Source of the DNA: Hyaloscypha bicolor E
Lineage: Eukaryota; Ascomycota; Leotiomycetes; Helotiales; Hyaloscyphaceae
Direction: 5' to 3'
Length of the DNA: 64,000 nucleotides
Assembly (NCBI RefSeq): GCF_002865645.1
Contig: NW_020194643.1
Location: forward strand, 310,001 to 374,000
Part shown: piece after piece, positions 45,794 to 55,776 of the stretch
How the letters are laid out: the number at the start of each line of letters is the position of its first letter
Position numbering within the stretch: the first letter of the stretch is position 1
Translations under genes and position numbers: made by a program
The notes under the pieces: generated by a model
What the model saw: the letters and a program-made list of their open reading frames with translations, nothing else
What the model was told of the DNA's origin: nothing
The model's database searches: none

Positions 45794-46915
45794 AAGTCAA
45801 CTGAAGTATACAAAGTTAAGGGGGAGAAAGGCGAAGTTTTTAAGCAACCACTTCCAATTTGTACCTCACGCGAATTCCGGGATTTTTCAACACTGTGCTA
45901 CTTCCTTGTGCCTCTTTATTGGACACAAAACGGCCGAAGGGATGTGCGCCCCCTGTACGGCACAAACTAACACGCCGCAGCAATTCTCGTACACTGTGCC
46001 GCGTGGGGGTTTTCAGCGGCAAACAAGAGATTTCTATCTTCTCATCTCTCGTTGAAGTTTGAGCACCAGATGTGGAAAAAAGGACATAATCATATCTTCC
46101 GGTCCGCATTCCCCCTTCCCCTTTGATTTGCCCCGCGATACCAAATCAAACTCGCATGTCCCCGAGGCTGGCGCCTCTCCCGTATAACATTCAGAGTAAG
46201 GGTTGGCACTGCAGGCTTGGCTTCCAAATTGAGGAGACGATGATGAAGTCAGGTCTTCTCTTCTTGGCTGGCGTGCTTGGTTTCGTCCAGCATGGGAGGG
46301 ATGATAAGGGCGAGCAAGAACAAAAAGTTCTAAGTCGTAAGGGTTGCCGTTCAACCGAGTGAAAAAGGACGGGCCGTTGTACTCTAACGACAGTCAATGA
46401 CAATGACCAAAGCTCTTCTTTCTTGTCTTTCTTGTCTTTGAAGATGCGGGTATAACCTTCCTCTGTATACTTATTGTCTTTTTTGATTTTAGGTAAGGGA
46501 AAGCGAGTCTCCCTGATTAGCCCCAATATAAACCATCGAGAGATAGGCTTACGTACTGTTTGACCATTGCCCTTCTCCCCGCCTGCTAGGTGGCAGACCC
46601 ATTATACAATGAAAAGGCTAAAGTTATTACTTAGAGAGAGGGATAGAGAGAGAGAGAGAGGCAGGACGAATCATTGTGTGGGAAATCAATAACATTGTTC
46701 TAGTAAGAAAGGAGATGGGGATGCCACATGAACTAACGTTGAATCTGGTGTGATCAGAAGCTGCAAATCAATGAAGGTCTCTCGGTCTGCAGGACCGAGG
46801 AGCGATTAGTCGGCGGATTCACTAGAAACAAACATCGATGAGCCGTAGCCAATCCAGCTTTGCCTCAGCCGTGGCATCCCACCAAAATCTAATGCAGAGA
46901 AAGAGGTGCCGTGAA
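45794..46915. other. Intergenic, no gene recognised
   Basis: Overlapping ORFs on both strands (for example 45840-46109 and 46034-46354 minus) without family resemblance. Includes a GA microsatellite. Confidence 0.35.
46631..46661. repeat. GA microsatellite
   Basis: Imperfect GA dinucleotide repeat of about 30 bp, interrupted by GGATA. Confidence 0.85.
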
Positions 46916-47077
46916 TCACCCAGCATGAGAATCTTGCGGACTTCCAATCGGTAACAGGATAGCGAAGATAAAAATGGTACCCATGAGGAGGACGAAAAAC
47001 GTCACCAACACAAGGAACTGCCAAGTCTTGAGATTGTGTATGAAGGTCTCGAGTCTTTCTGCCGTCCGCAGCTGCAT
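46916..47077 (-). CDS. Possible 53-residue membrane peptide, maybe the 3' part of a broken gene
   Basis: The minus-strand frame from ATG 47077 reads MQLRTAERLETFIHNLKTW, then a 20-plus-residue transmembrane helix (QFLVLVTFFVLLMGTIFIFA and on), and stops at 46916. Directly upstream a different frame starting at 47162 reads MAETTKVHENDVEMAGEITI, which looks like the natural N-terminus of such a protein. No acceptable intron joins the two frames, since only about 14 bp would be available at the frame change. Either a one-base frameshift broke a roughly 80-residue membrane protein, or only the short peptide exists. No family known. Confidence 0.35.
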   Translation of the reverse strand: MQLRTAERLETFIHNLKTWQFLVLVTFFVLLMGTIFIFAILLPIGSPQDSHAG

Positions 47078-47162
47078 TGCAATCCCTGGGGGCAGAGACA
47101 GTTATGGTGATCTCGCCCGCCATCTCGACATCGTTCTCGTGGACCTTGGTGGTTTCTGCCAT

Positions 47163-47974
47163 ATTGACGGAATGTAGGTTGTTGGTATGGAAGAGTTGGT
47201 TTCGTTTGTAGGTTTTGAGTTGCGTGCGGTGTAGGGTGTCGCGAGTCGATGAGGATCAAGTTTTTAAACAAATAGGAGAATTCTATTCCGATTCGTTATT
47301 TTGTTGTTATTTAATTGAACAGAAAGGAGACAGGAGCTTGCACTTTCTCGTATCAATGGCCATTGCTGGCGCTCGTTCTTTCTTGGTGTTGAGGATAGAG
47401 GCGAGCCAGGCTTCGTTCTTTTCTTTCAGCTCTTTGTCCATGATTGGAATCCAGAGAGGTGAGCAAATCTCTTTTGTCGGAGGCGTATCAACAAGGTATC
47501 GAGTTAGTTCGATGAAAAGACGAGAGGGAAGCGTTGTGTAAGGTCGAGTTTAGGCGCGGGAAGTGAATGGGCCTTTAAAACGGATGAGCTCGATGCAAGA
47601 AAAACTCGATGGCAGTCTTCTCGAGATACCGAGAGAAGACCACTGATTTCGCAGCGGCACAAGCCCCAAGAACAGTAAAGACTTTACTTGTGCAGATATA
47701 GATCAAAACCAATACAAATGGAGAACGCCGCCATTCTCCCTGAGAGCTTTCGATAGTTGCAAAAGGAGAGTTCATGGCGCCGCAGAATTCCCCCTTTTGA
47801 TCTCACGTGACTAAACAGTCACGTGCAGCCAAGAACTGCTGAGCCTTGGAGCCAAGTGCACCGCCTCCCAACGGCCCGTACTTGATGTCAAAAGCCTTCC
47901 ATGTGATGCCTTGCGTTCAATGATGACATTTCGGATTGGCTTACCCGATCCTTGCTTCTCCAGAGAGCGAACTA
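47163..47974. other. Left flank of the transposon, no gene recognised
   Basis: Short minus-strand ORFs (47575-47775, 47811-47996) match nothing. Holds a perfect 8-bp inverted repeat built on CACGTG at 47804-47825. Confidence 0.35.
47804..47825. repeat. Inverted repeat of CACGTGAC
   Basis: CACGTGAC and GTCACGTG face each other across 6 bp, giving two E-box-like CACGTG sites in one palindrome. It could bind a bHLH-type regulator, but no adjacent gene is certain. Confidence 0.6.
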
Positions 47975-48087
47975 TGATCAAGCACGTTCGAGACACTAAT
48001 CGTGCGTCAGGACTTGCACTAAAGCCCCTGCGTCCCTGCGGGTTTAGTGCGTATCACTAATATGGTCGAAAATCAGTAATATGGTCG
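47975..48087. repeat. Left terminal inverted repeat with internal direct repeat and hairpin
   Basis: From outside in: AATCGTGCG near 47999, imperfect hairpin 48016-48050, then CACTAATATGGTCG (48055-48068) and CAGTAATATGGTCG (48074-48087). Repeated binding-site-like units inside terminal repeats are usual for transposase recognition. Confidence 0.8.
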
Positions 48088-48310
48088 TTTTTTTGGAACA
48101 CTAACTTTTAGAATTTTAATGCAAATCGCAGAAAAATATTTTACAGTTTATATGGCGTTCATACTATAATTAATAAATCAAATTCTCTTACTTTCATATC
48201 GCATATACATATAGTAAAAAATGGTGGAAATATTACATACTTCAGGTCATCGGCGACCCCCCCAAAATGCCACTAACTTAGAAATCAATTAATTACATAA
48301 CAACCACGTC

Positions 48311-50397
48311 CTATTTCGTATATCCAATAATTGTCTCCTCCCCATTAGCATCCAATCTAACTATATTACCAAAACCATTATCATAAAATGAAGGGGGATT
48401 GGGTGGTGGCCTCACAAAACCAAGCTCTCTAGCTAGCATTTCCACCCGCATATCACCAAACTCACCAACCCACTCCTCTTCGTATCCAGGGGAAGCTAGC
48501 CTAAAATCCATCTTATTCGCATGAAAAAGCTCTGTCTTACGATCAATTTGCCTCTGTTCCTCCCATTTTGCCGTTAATTTTTGGTAGTGAGCCTTGAGAC
48601 CAGTATCACCATAATCGACAAATGGTGGTTCATCTCCATAGCCAAAGGGCTCCCCTAAATCGTACGGAGCTGTTTCCCCACGAGCACGTCTCCGGCGTGG
48701 AAGCTTACTAGTAATATGCTTCGTAATATATGCATTAGTTTCCCTAATTCGTCGATTTAGGTAGGCGTTATTGTCCATCTCTTCAGCGGTAAAAAGGGAC
48801 TCTCTGCGATGTGCGATTTGACGAACTGCCGAACCCTTGGAAATGACCCCATGTTTTTGCACATGCTTCCTGCCCTCATCTAGCTTATTTCGTTGTTCCT
48901 GGAGTACTGCCTTCTCTCTTGCAAGCTCTCTTTCCATAATTAAGCTTGCCCTAAGTAACTTAGGCTCAGCTACTTGTTGGTATGCCCTCCAAGATCTCCA
49001 AAAACTCGGTGTGAGAGCGTACTCCTTCTCGTCCCTTCCAAGGATAAAATGGTCGTCTAAACGTTGACATATATAGGTATTGTATGCCGCACGATTCGCA
49101 GATGTAGGGGGGTTTTGGAAGGGTTTCGACATTGGAGGGGTTCGTGGAGGTGGAATCTCGGTTTGCTTGTCTATTGCAAAATTAGCCTATATTACCATAT
49201 AAATCTGTAGCCAATTAACAAACCTTCTTTTGGTACGAATTGAGCTAGCTTGTCATATGCATACCGTATCGTTTCTCGCCCTAAAAGGCCCGCTTTACTA
49301 AAGGCACTGAGAATCGTCCTGCGCTTGAACGTCCTTCCCCGTATCGACTGGTATGCCGCTAGAAAATCAAGCTTGGTATAAACGACATTACCATACTGGA
49401 TTTTATCGTGAATACTGACTTGATGCCAGTGCTTAAGGGGTTGAAAGAGGCCAATATCGAGTGGTTGGAGGAGGTGTATGCTATGTGGTGGCAGTTGAAA
49501 AGGGACAATCTTGTGGGACCAGCAATAATATAAGAACTCGTCTGAAGTATGGGAGCCATGACCGTCAAAAATCAACATCCTCCACTTGCCCTGTGTTCGT
49601 CGATATGTCTGATTATGGAAGTGCTTGATATATTTGAGGCTTAAAGCATCGTTTGTATATCCAGTGGAGCTCGTGGCGAAGACTGTTTCGGTATCAAGGT
49701 CGTTATTAAAGTGTTCTTCCAACAGGATCTCCCCCTTCAAAATCAGGAATGGTGCAATTGCTTCGCCCCCAGCAGATACAGTTTCGATCGCAGTAAGTGA
49801 TTCTCGATTATCGGGATCTGCCAAGTAGACAGCTTTCGTATTGAGGTGTGTAATAACGATCTTTCCATTCAAAACGCCGATGCGAAAGCCAGTTTCGTCC
49901 ATATTCCACACGTCTTCAAAGCAGATCCCAAACTTCTCCAACGCCCCATAATACTCATTAAAATGCTCTTCCAGATCCTCCTTTCGATTTGCCGCCTTCC
50001 GCTCTTGTGCTAGTGTCTTCGCACGAAGGGTTTTAAACCATGCTTTGTTCCGTTTGAACCATCGTTGAGCCCACACACGCGTAACTTGGTGGGTGGACGC
50101 GCTCTCAGCTAGAATCTTGTTTGCCGCCGCCCGAACCGTTTTGAGATCAGCTTTATGGCCTAAATAGATCAGGAAATCGATAAACTGCTTGACGCCCTCC
50201 TCCTGATCAGGATTAAGTGCTTTGTTGTAGGCCCCTTTGGTGTTCTGTGATTTTCGTCCAGCCAAACGCGCTTTCCAGAGTCGATATTTTACCCTGAATT
50301 AACGCGCAATCGCAGATTTTTTGACGTGTGGGTTTCTGGCATAGAAATCGGAGGCCTGGGCCATCCTTTTCTCTTCTTCAGGGTCATATTTGGTCAT
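48311..50397 (-). pseudogene. pogo-type transposase with one in-frame nonsense codon
   Basis: Exons 49224-50397 and 48311-49170 (intron 53 bp, GTTTGT..TAG, phase 1) give 678 codons. Codon 33 is TAA (50299-50301) and no other defect is visible. Order: a short helix-turn-helix start (MTKYDPEEEKRMAQASDFYA), a CENP-B-like DNA-binding part (ASTHQVTRVWAQRWFKRNK), then the DDE nuclease. The catalytic acids are in WNMDETGF (Asp167), LIFDGHGSHTS (Asp278) and LLQPLDIGLFQPLK (Asp314), with 35 residues between the last two. The second exon is a charged, coiled-coil-like C-terminal extension (NANRAAYNTYICQRL-type start). A single stop implies recent inactivation. Starting at the next ATG (50265) would lose part of the first DNA-binding helix. 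Confidence 0.9.
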
Positions 50398-50443
50398 GGT
50401 GTTAATATTTAATTAATTAAAATCAATAAATGGGAGAAAAAAG

Positions 50444-50548
50444 CGACCATATTACTGATTTTCGACCATATTACTGTACCGCACTAAACCTGCAGGGTAG
50501 CTGGTTTAGTGCGAGCGACGCCGCACGATTACTGTGCGATCGTTGCAC
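50444..50548. repeat. Right terminal inverted repeat with internal direct repeat and hairpin
   Basis: Mirror image of the left end. CGACCATATTACTG occurs at 50444-50457 and 50463-50476, followed by a hairpin with perfect 10-bp arms (GCACTAAACC 50481-50490, GGTTTAGTGC 50503-50512) and CGCACGATTACTG outermost. Confidence 0.8.
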
Positions 50549-51251
50549 TATCACAATGCACTGCGCATTTCTTGGTGTGATTCCAAGAACTGTGAGAGAT
50601 TTCCCGGATTGGGAGGAAGACAGCAAGTAAATCATGAGACCAACGATCTGCAGCGTCATGGAGAATTGATGATTCGTCGGCTCGGCTGATATGGGGAGAG
50701 TACCAAATGTGCATAGCCGTCTTTCCGACTCCAAAGACACGCGAGATGGGCGTTTGAGATGCTGCGCCTCCACGGCTTCTAGCAGGCAAATTGTCGTTGG
50801 ACGAGGAGATGCGGGTTCCGCGTGGGGATTTGGAATGAGATAAGAAGAATTGAGGATAGGATAATTGCAATTTGCTTTGCGGTCGGAAGAAGCGTCTCAG
50901 ATAGGCAAGTGGCGAGTGATGATATTGAACGCGAGGGGGGCTTGGGGTCTTGGAGCTGAAGTTGGTGTTGGTGTTGTTGATGAGCAAAAGCCTACCGATC
51001 AGCCGAAGCGAAGGATGCCTCTGGCTTGGCAGGGCTGAGCCTCTGCTTGACTTTGACATCGGCCGAGGCGTAAGCGCGATTATTGACGTTTTGAATGTCA
51101 GGTGAGGTACATCGATGCTGTAAGGGGGAGAAGTTGCCACGGCGATGGCAGAGCTCGTCGCCAAGCGATGTATTGGGAAGGCTTCTAGAAGGAATCTTGG
51201 CCGTTGGAGGCTAATGCGGCACGGTCTGCTGATCATTGAAGTGTTTCCCAC
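50529..51251 (-). CDS. Long unassigned ORF reaching into the transposon end
   Basis: 240 uninterrupted codons from ATG 51251; the last seven lie inside the transposon's right inverted repeat. The N-terminus (MGNTSMISRPCRISLQRPRF) is basic and Ser/Arg-rich without acids, like a mitochondrial targeting peptide, and the whole is Ser/Pro/Arg-rich. No known domain. It could be a gene truncated by the insertion, or a chance ORF in a moderately GC-rich stretch. I favour neither. Confidence 0.25.
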   Translation of the reverse strand: MGNTSMISRPCRISLQRPRFLLEAFPIHRLATSSAIAVATSPPYSIDVPHLTFKTSIIALTPRPMSKSSRGSALPSQRHPSLRLIGRLLLINNTNTNFSSKTPSPPRVQYHHSPLAYLRRFFRPQSKLQLSYPQFFLSHSKSPRGTRISSSNDNLPARSRGGAASQTPISRVFGVGKTAMHIWYSPHISRADESSILHDAADRWSHDLLAVFLPIREISHSSWNHTKKCAVHCDSATIAQ

Positions 51252-52456
51252 GTTGGTTCGAGTGTTTGGGGCTAAGCACGGCTAGGAAACCGTCCGAGCT
51301 GCGAGTATTTGAGTCTGGAGGAGCAAATCAGATAACCGCGAGGTACCAAGGGTGGTATGATGTCGTCCGAGCATGTGGGGATGTTGAAGTGAGGGATTAC
51401 TTTATCCTGAGAACGGGGACCTTCTTCTTGGTTAATTGAAGATTGTGCTCGTGCTGCTCGTGCTGCTCCTCCCAAATGCGATCCAATCTCTGTTGCACAT
51501 TAGCGGAAATACCTCGCCTCCCAGCGCTGGATATTGCGGCAGTGTAACCTTAGCTTCGCGCGAAGCAGTCAGACGTAAAGGACCGGAGCATCTCGGTCGT
51601 CATGATGTCGTTCTACTCCTAGGATGATCGTCGCCGATTCCACCGGTAACTGGGGGACGATTACGGTCCGTAATGAGGTCGCAGAGTTTGGCGCCGCGCG
51701 AACTGCTGCCAGTGAGTGAGTGGGTCAACAGCGGAGGGCTAAGCTTTTGTGGAGGTAAATAGCGCACCAGGGGTCCAGCGATCCCAGTAGTTTCATAGGC
51801 GCAGCAAGTCATCGACAAGAAGTCGTTGGATGGCGCCTCTGGTGCTCCTGGTGCTCCTGGTGCTTCCGCAGGTGGAGGCACGCGGAAGCTCTGGACGCCC
51901 TCTGCGAGCTCGAGTGGGCAACTGTTCGTGCGAGAAGGGACCGGCGCGATCGAGCTTGCGGAGGTTCACAGTAACTTAGTAAGTGGCGCCGCAAGGGAGC
52001 CCGCTCTTGCAAGCCCTTGGAGATAACGAGGGCAGGGGACGGACGGCGAAAATATAAAAAAGAGCGTGAACGTCTCAGCGTCACCACTCCTGACTTCTGA
52101 TACATCTCTCGTCTCACAACCACTCTCATCACCAACGTTACTTTTTTTTGCGCACATTCGACAGATCCAACAGAGAAGCAAGGAGGATTGCTACCTGTCG
52201 GCCCTTCGAATCGCCAAATTATCCATCACTTTCGTCCTGCCGCCTGCAGCTCGAATTCCTTCCCCGCACCACAGCCCACACTAGCGCGAGGCAGCTCACG
52301 TTCCATTTCCCACGTCCCACGTCCTACGAACGTCGGCCGATTACTTAAATCAAAGCTCCCTCCCACCCTCCACAACACAACACACCACTTCGAACCCTCT
52401 TCCAAATATCTTTGCGCGATCCCCTCCCTTCCCCCGTCGCACAAGTATCATCCATC
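51252..52456. other. Intergenic, promoter side of the stomatin-family gene
   Basis: No recognised gene. A short GGTGCTCCT direct repeat occurs near 51841-51870. The 350 bp before 52457 are pyrimidine-rich with many CCCTTCC- and ACCCTC-like tracts, consistent with a leader. Confidence 0.45.
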
Positions 52457-53663
52457 ATGTCTTCAAGTATTGACCCCATTGTCGCCAAGGACGACACCAG
52501 CGGTGGTCCTTCAAAAGCCTCGTTAAACGGTGGATTCCGTCCAACCCATACCCCAGGCCGCAATGACAACCCCATGGTCAACGTCCAGCCGCCGCGAAGA
52601 GAGGATCTCCAACCCAGCTATGCCCAGACTCTTGCGGGTGAGAGCGAAGGTGCGCACGGCTGGTATGGAAGCATGAGTGAGTCGGCGCATTCCCGCCACA
52701 CAATGTGAACAATGTAAACAACAGCTGATCATCTGCAGTCAACACTCTTGGTTCATGCATTGGAACTATGGGTGCCATTCCCTGCTGCATCATCTGTCCT
52801 AACCCCTACAAACCTGTCTCGCAGGGTAACGTCGGTCTCGTCACGAAATTCGGTCGCTTCTATCGTGCTGTTGATCCCGGTCTCGTCAAGATCAACCCGC
52901 TTAGTGAACGTCTTATCCAGGTCGATGTCAAGATTCAGATCGTTGGTAAGATAATCTGCGAGCTCGAATACTTCAATAGTGGCTAATTCGGTTTGCAGAG
53001 GTTCCGAAGCAAGTTTGCATGACCAAGGATAACGTCACCCTCCACTTGACCTCCGTTATCTACTACCACATCACATCCCCACACAAGGCTGCTTTTGGTA
53101 TCTCCAATGTCCGTCAAGCCCTTGTTGAGCGTACACAAACCACGCTTCGTCACGTTGTCGGTGCTCGCGTCCTTCAAGACGTCATTGAACGCCGTGAGGA
53201 GGTCGCTCAATCGATTGGAGAGATCATCGAGGATGTCGCGTCAGGATGGGGTGTGCAAGTCGAGAGCATGCTCATCAAGGATATCATCTTCAGCAACGAA
53301 CTCCAAGACTCGCTTTCCATGGCCGCTCAATCCAAGCGTATCGGAGAGTCCAAGGTCATTGCAGCTCGCGCCGAAGTCGAATCCGCCAAGCTCATGCGAC
53401 AAGCCGCCGATATCCTGTCCAGCGCACCAGCCATGCAGATCAGATATCTCGAGGCTATGCAAGCTATGGCCAAGTCCGCCAACAGCAAGGTCATCTTCTT
53501 ACCAAGTGCCTCAACGGTTGGAAGTCAGATGCAGGCGATGGTTGGCGACGGATCGAGCCAACATGGCGGAATTTCTGCTGCGCAGAAGTATGACAATGAC
53601 TTTGGAGGTCAGGGATCCGATTTCCAACGGGCTATTAATGCCCACGTTGTCGAAAATATCTAA
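52457..53663 (+). CDS. Stomatin-family (SPFH/band 7) membrane-scaffold protein
   Basis: Exons 52457-52676, 52739-52945 and 52999-53663 (introns 62 and 53 bp, both phase 1) give 363 residues. After a disordered N-terminal 75 residues comes a membrane-hairpin region with clustered cysteines (IGTMGAIPCCIICPNPY), likely palmitoylated. The SPFH domain follows: QGNVGLVTKFGRFYRAVDPG, KINPLSERLIQVDVKIQIVE, TLHLTSVIYYHITSPHKAAF, LRHVVGARVLQDVIERREEV. A coiled-coil AAQSKRIGESKVIAARAEVE and the C-terminal KVIFLPSAST complete the family pattern. Stomatins form oligomeric rings organising cholesterol/ergosterol-rich membrane domains; fungal members (StoA type) affect polarity and endocytosis. The model is complete. 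Confidence 0.94.
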
Positions 53664-54525
53664 AGACAGACACTGATATTTATGGTGTTGATGTAGCCTG
53701 GTCTACATAAGTTAGTAGTTTACCCTCGTTCTGCGACTTACTCTTTGATCGACATATCTTCGATCTGGCGACCAAAACATCAACCCTGTACTTTTACATC
53801 TTTGCTTTCGGCGATTAATGACGATGGGGATGGCTCGGTACTCGGCAATAATGAGAGATTGTTTGGGGCGAGGTTTCTTTGATCTTTGGTTGGGAGGATA
53901 CTATACCCCGCGGTCTTTACGTACGGTTGCTAGGTGGTAATACAAATGATACCAGTTTCTTTCACTACAATCGATACAATGTCAGTGATACTTCACTCTG
54001 TGACTGAGAAGAGACTATTTCTTGATTTATCTCCGGTCGAAAGCGAATCTACACCAATCTCCCTTTGGCCAGAGATATATCAAGCCTGTCCCGACCGCGT
54101 AGACTTAAGGAATTTAAATAAAGTGTTACCACTGATTGTGTGATGCTTATGGAGAGGTTGATAAGATAGAATAGCGCCAACAGAGCAACGAAAATGGAGG
54201 GATGAGGTGTCACATCACATGATTTTAAACACGTGACGCGGGGCACGCCAATTCAAGCGGCTCTTCCCACCCCGGTCATTGATCAGATTAGACATCCAAA
54301 GATCAATTGATCTACTTACTACCTAACTCCCCCTTCAAACCCATTCGTTTACAAATTCAATTCAAAAGAAGAGATGTGGACCTTCTACGGAAGCCGCTTG
54401 ATCTCCGGCTAATCGACTCTGCAAGCCTTACCTTCCTCCCCGCTATAAATTTTCATGACTCTCGCCTCATCTCTCACAACCCTCCCCCGCACTTCTCACC
54501 TGCACCCACTCTACCTCACTTCCCA
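53664..54525. other. Intergenic, promoter side of the deformylase gene
   Basis: No coding signal except an in-frame extension of the deformylase ORF back to 54307. I regard that as leader because homology starts at 54526. Confidence 0.45.
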
Positions 54526-55552
54526 ATGGCCTCGGACGAATATATCCTCACGCTCTCCTGTCCGGATCGGCCCGGGATCGTCCACGCCGTGACCGGGTTT
54601 CTAGCTCAGCACAACCTAAACATCGTCGACTCCCAGCAATTCGGCGACGCCTCCTCCAAAAAGTTCTTCATGCGCGTCCACTTCGCACCCGCCTCCCCCT
54701 TCACGCCCTCCAGCTTCTCGGAATCCTCACCAATCGACTCCACCGAGCCTTCGGTGCTAAACGTCGAGGAGCTCAGGATAAGCTTCACGCCGACGGCTGA
54801 CAAGCTGCGGATGAGCTTCGAGCTCAGTTCCGTGGCGCAGAAACCGAGAGTCCTCATCATGGTTTCGAAGATTGGTCATTGTTTGAATGATTTGCTGTTC
54901 CGGCAGAGTATAGGGCAACTCAAAATCGAAGTCCCGCTCGTCATCTCCAACCATCCTGATTTCGCGCCCCTCGCCGCAACTTACAACGTCCCATTCTTCC
55001 ACCTCCCGGTCACAGCAGACACCAAATCTTCCCAGGAAGAGAAAATCCTTGAGCTGGTAAAAGAGCATAGCATTGATCTCATTGTATTGGCAAGATATAT
55101 GCAAGTCCTGAGTCCGAAATTGTGTGAGGAGATGAGTGGCAAGATTGTCAATATCCATCATAGCTTCTTGCCGAGCTTTAAGGGCGCGAAGCCATATCAT
55201 CAGGCGTATGAGAGAGGGGTTAAGATTGTTGGCGCGACGGCGCATTTTGTTACTAGTGATTTGGATGAGGGGCCGATTATTGAGCAGGATGTTGTGAGGG
55301 TTGATCAGTGAGTTTTTTTTCTTTGTTTTTTTCTCCGTCTTTTTCGTGTTTGAACGTTAGATTTTGGGGGTGGGGGAAGGCGAGGAGGAAAGGGGATGGG
55401 GAATGGGGCTAACGAGTATCAGTGCAATGAGTCCGAAGGATCTTACGACTGAGGGTTCGAATGTTGAGAGCAAGGTGTTGGCGACGGCTGTGAAGTGGGT
55501 TACGGAGAAGAGGGTCTTGTTGAATGGTCATAAGACTATTGTCTTCAATTGA
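54526..55552 (+). CDS. purU: Formyltetrahydrofolate deformylase
   Basis: Exons 54526-55307 and 55423-55552 (intron 115 bp, phase 2) give 303 residues, the usual size. The N-terminal ACT-like domain (YILTLSCPDRPGIVHAVTGF) is followed by the formyltransferase fold: VLIMVSKIGHCLNDLLFR, VISNHPDFAPLA, DLIVLARYMQVLSP, NIHHSFLPSFKGAKPYHQAY, GATAHFVTSDLDEGPIIEQ. The catalytic triad Asn209, His211, Asp245 is intact. Reaction: 10-formyl-THF plus water to formate plus THF, balancing the one-carbon pool; in bacteria it feeds purine synthesis. I chose ATG 54526 because residues before it are not conserved-looking. Symbol from the bacterial enzyme. Localisation is not predictable: no clear targeting signal from this start. 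Confidence 0.93.
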
Positions 55553-55776
55553 TGAACGGACGAATAATGATGAAAGACTTAGAATTGAGAACCAAAACGT
55601 GTTCTGGCGTTGAGCTTTGAGAAGGAAAAAGCACTTCACTCTCACGCGGGATAATTTCCAATTAGGAGCAGGGAAATCTTGGGAAAGTACTGAATTCGTC
55701 TCCAGGTGTTTTCTATCAGCGCTCTTAGCTCTTGCTCTCGTCCCATCTCATCTCATTAAACCAAACGCCCCAAAGC

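Larger units (their letters stand above)
47975..50548 (-). mobile_element. pogo/Fot1-type (Tc1/mariner superfamily) DNA transposon, about 2.57 kb
   Basis: A transposase gene on the minus strand sits between long imperfect terminal inverted repeats of about 100 bp. The outer ends are best placed inside TA dinucleotides (47973-47974 and 50549-50550). TA is the target duplication of this superfamily, but the outermost 25 bp align only with gaps, so the limits are uncertain. Each end contains the sequence CA(C/G)TAATATGGTCG twice, 5 bp apart, as inner boundary of the repeat, and a hairpin GCACTAAA...TTTAGTGC outside it. The DNA is AT-richer than its surroundings. The element is nearly intact except for one stop codon in the transposase. 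Confidence 0.88.

Noticed and set aside
48000..50540. Reading the two transposon ORFs as separate genes
   Set aside because: A 53-bp phase-1 intron joins them exactly and the second is the usual C-terminal extension of this transposase type.
51600..51881. Minus-strand ORF with Gly-Ala-Pro triplets (collagen-like)
   Set aside because: It comes from a short direct repeat of GGTGCTCCT only; the rest has no protein character.
54307..54525. N-terminal extension of the deformylase (73 codons)
   Set aside because: Homology begins exactly at ATG 54526 and the preceding residues come from a pyrimidine-rich leader.
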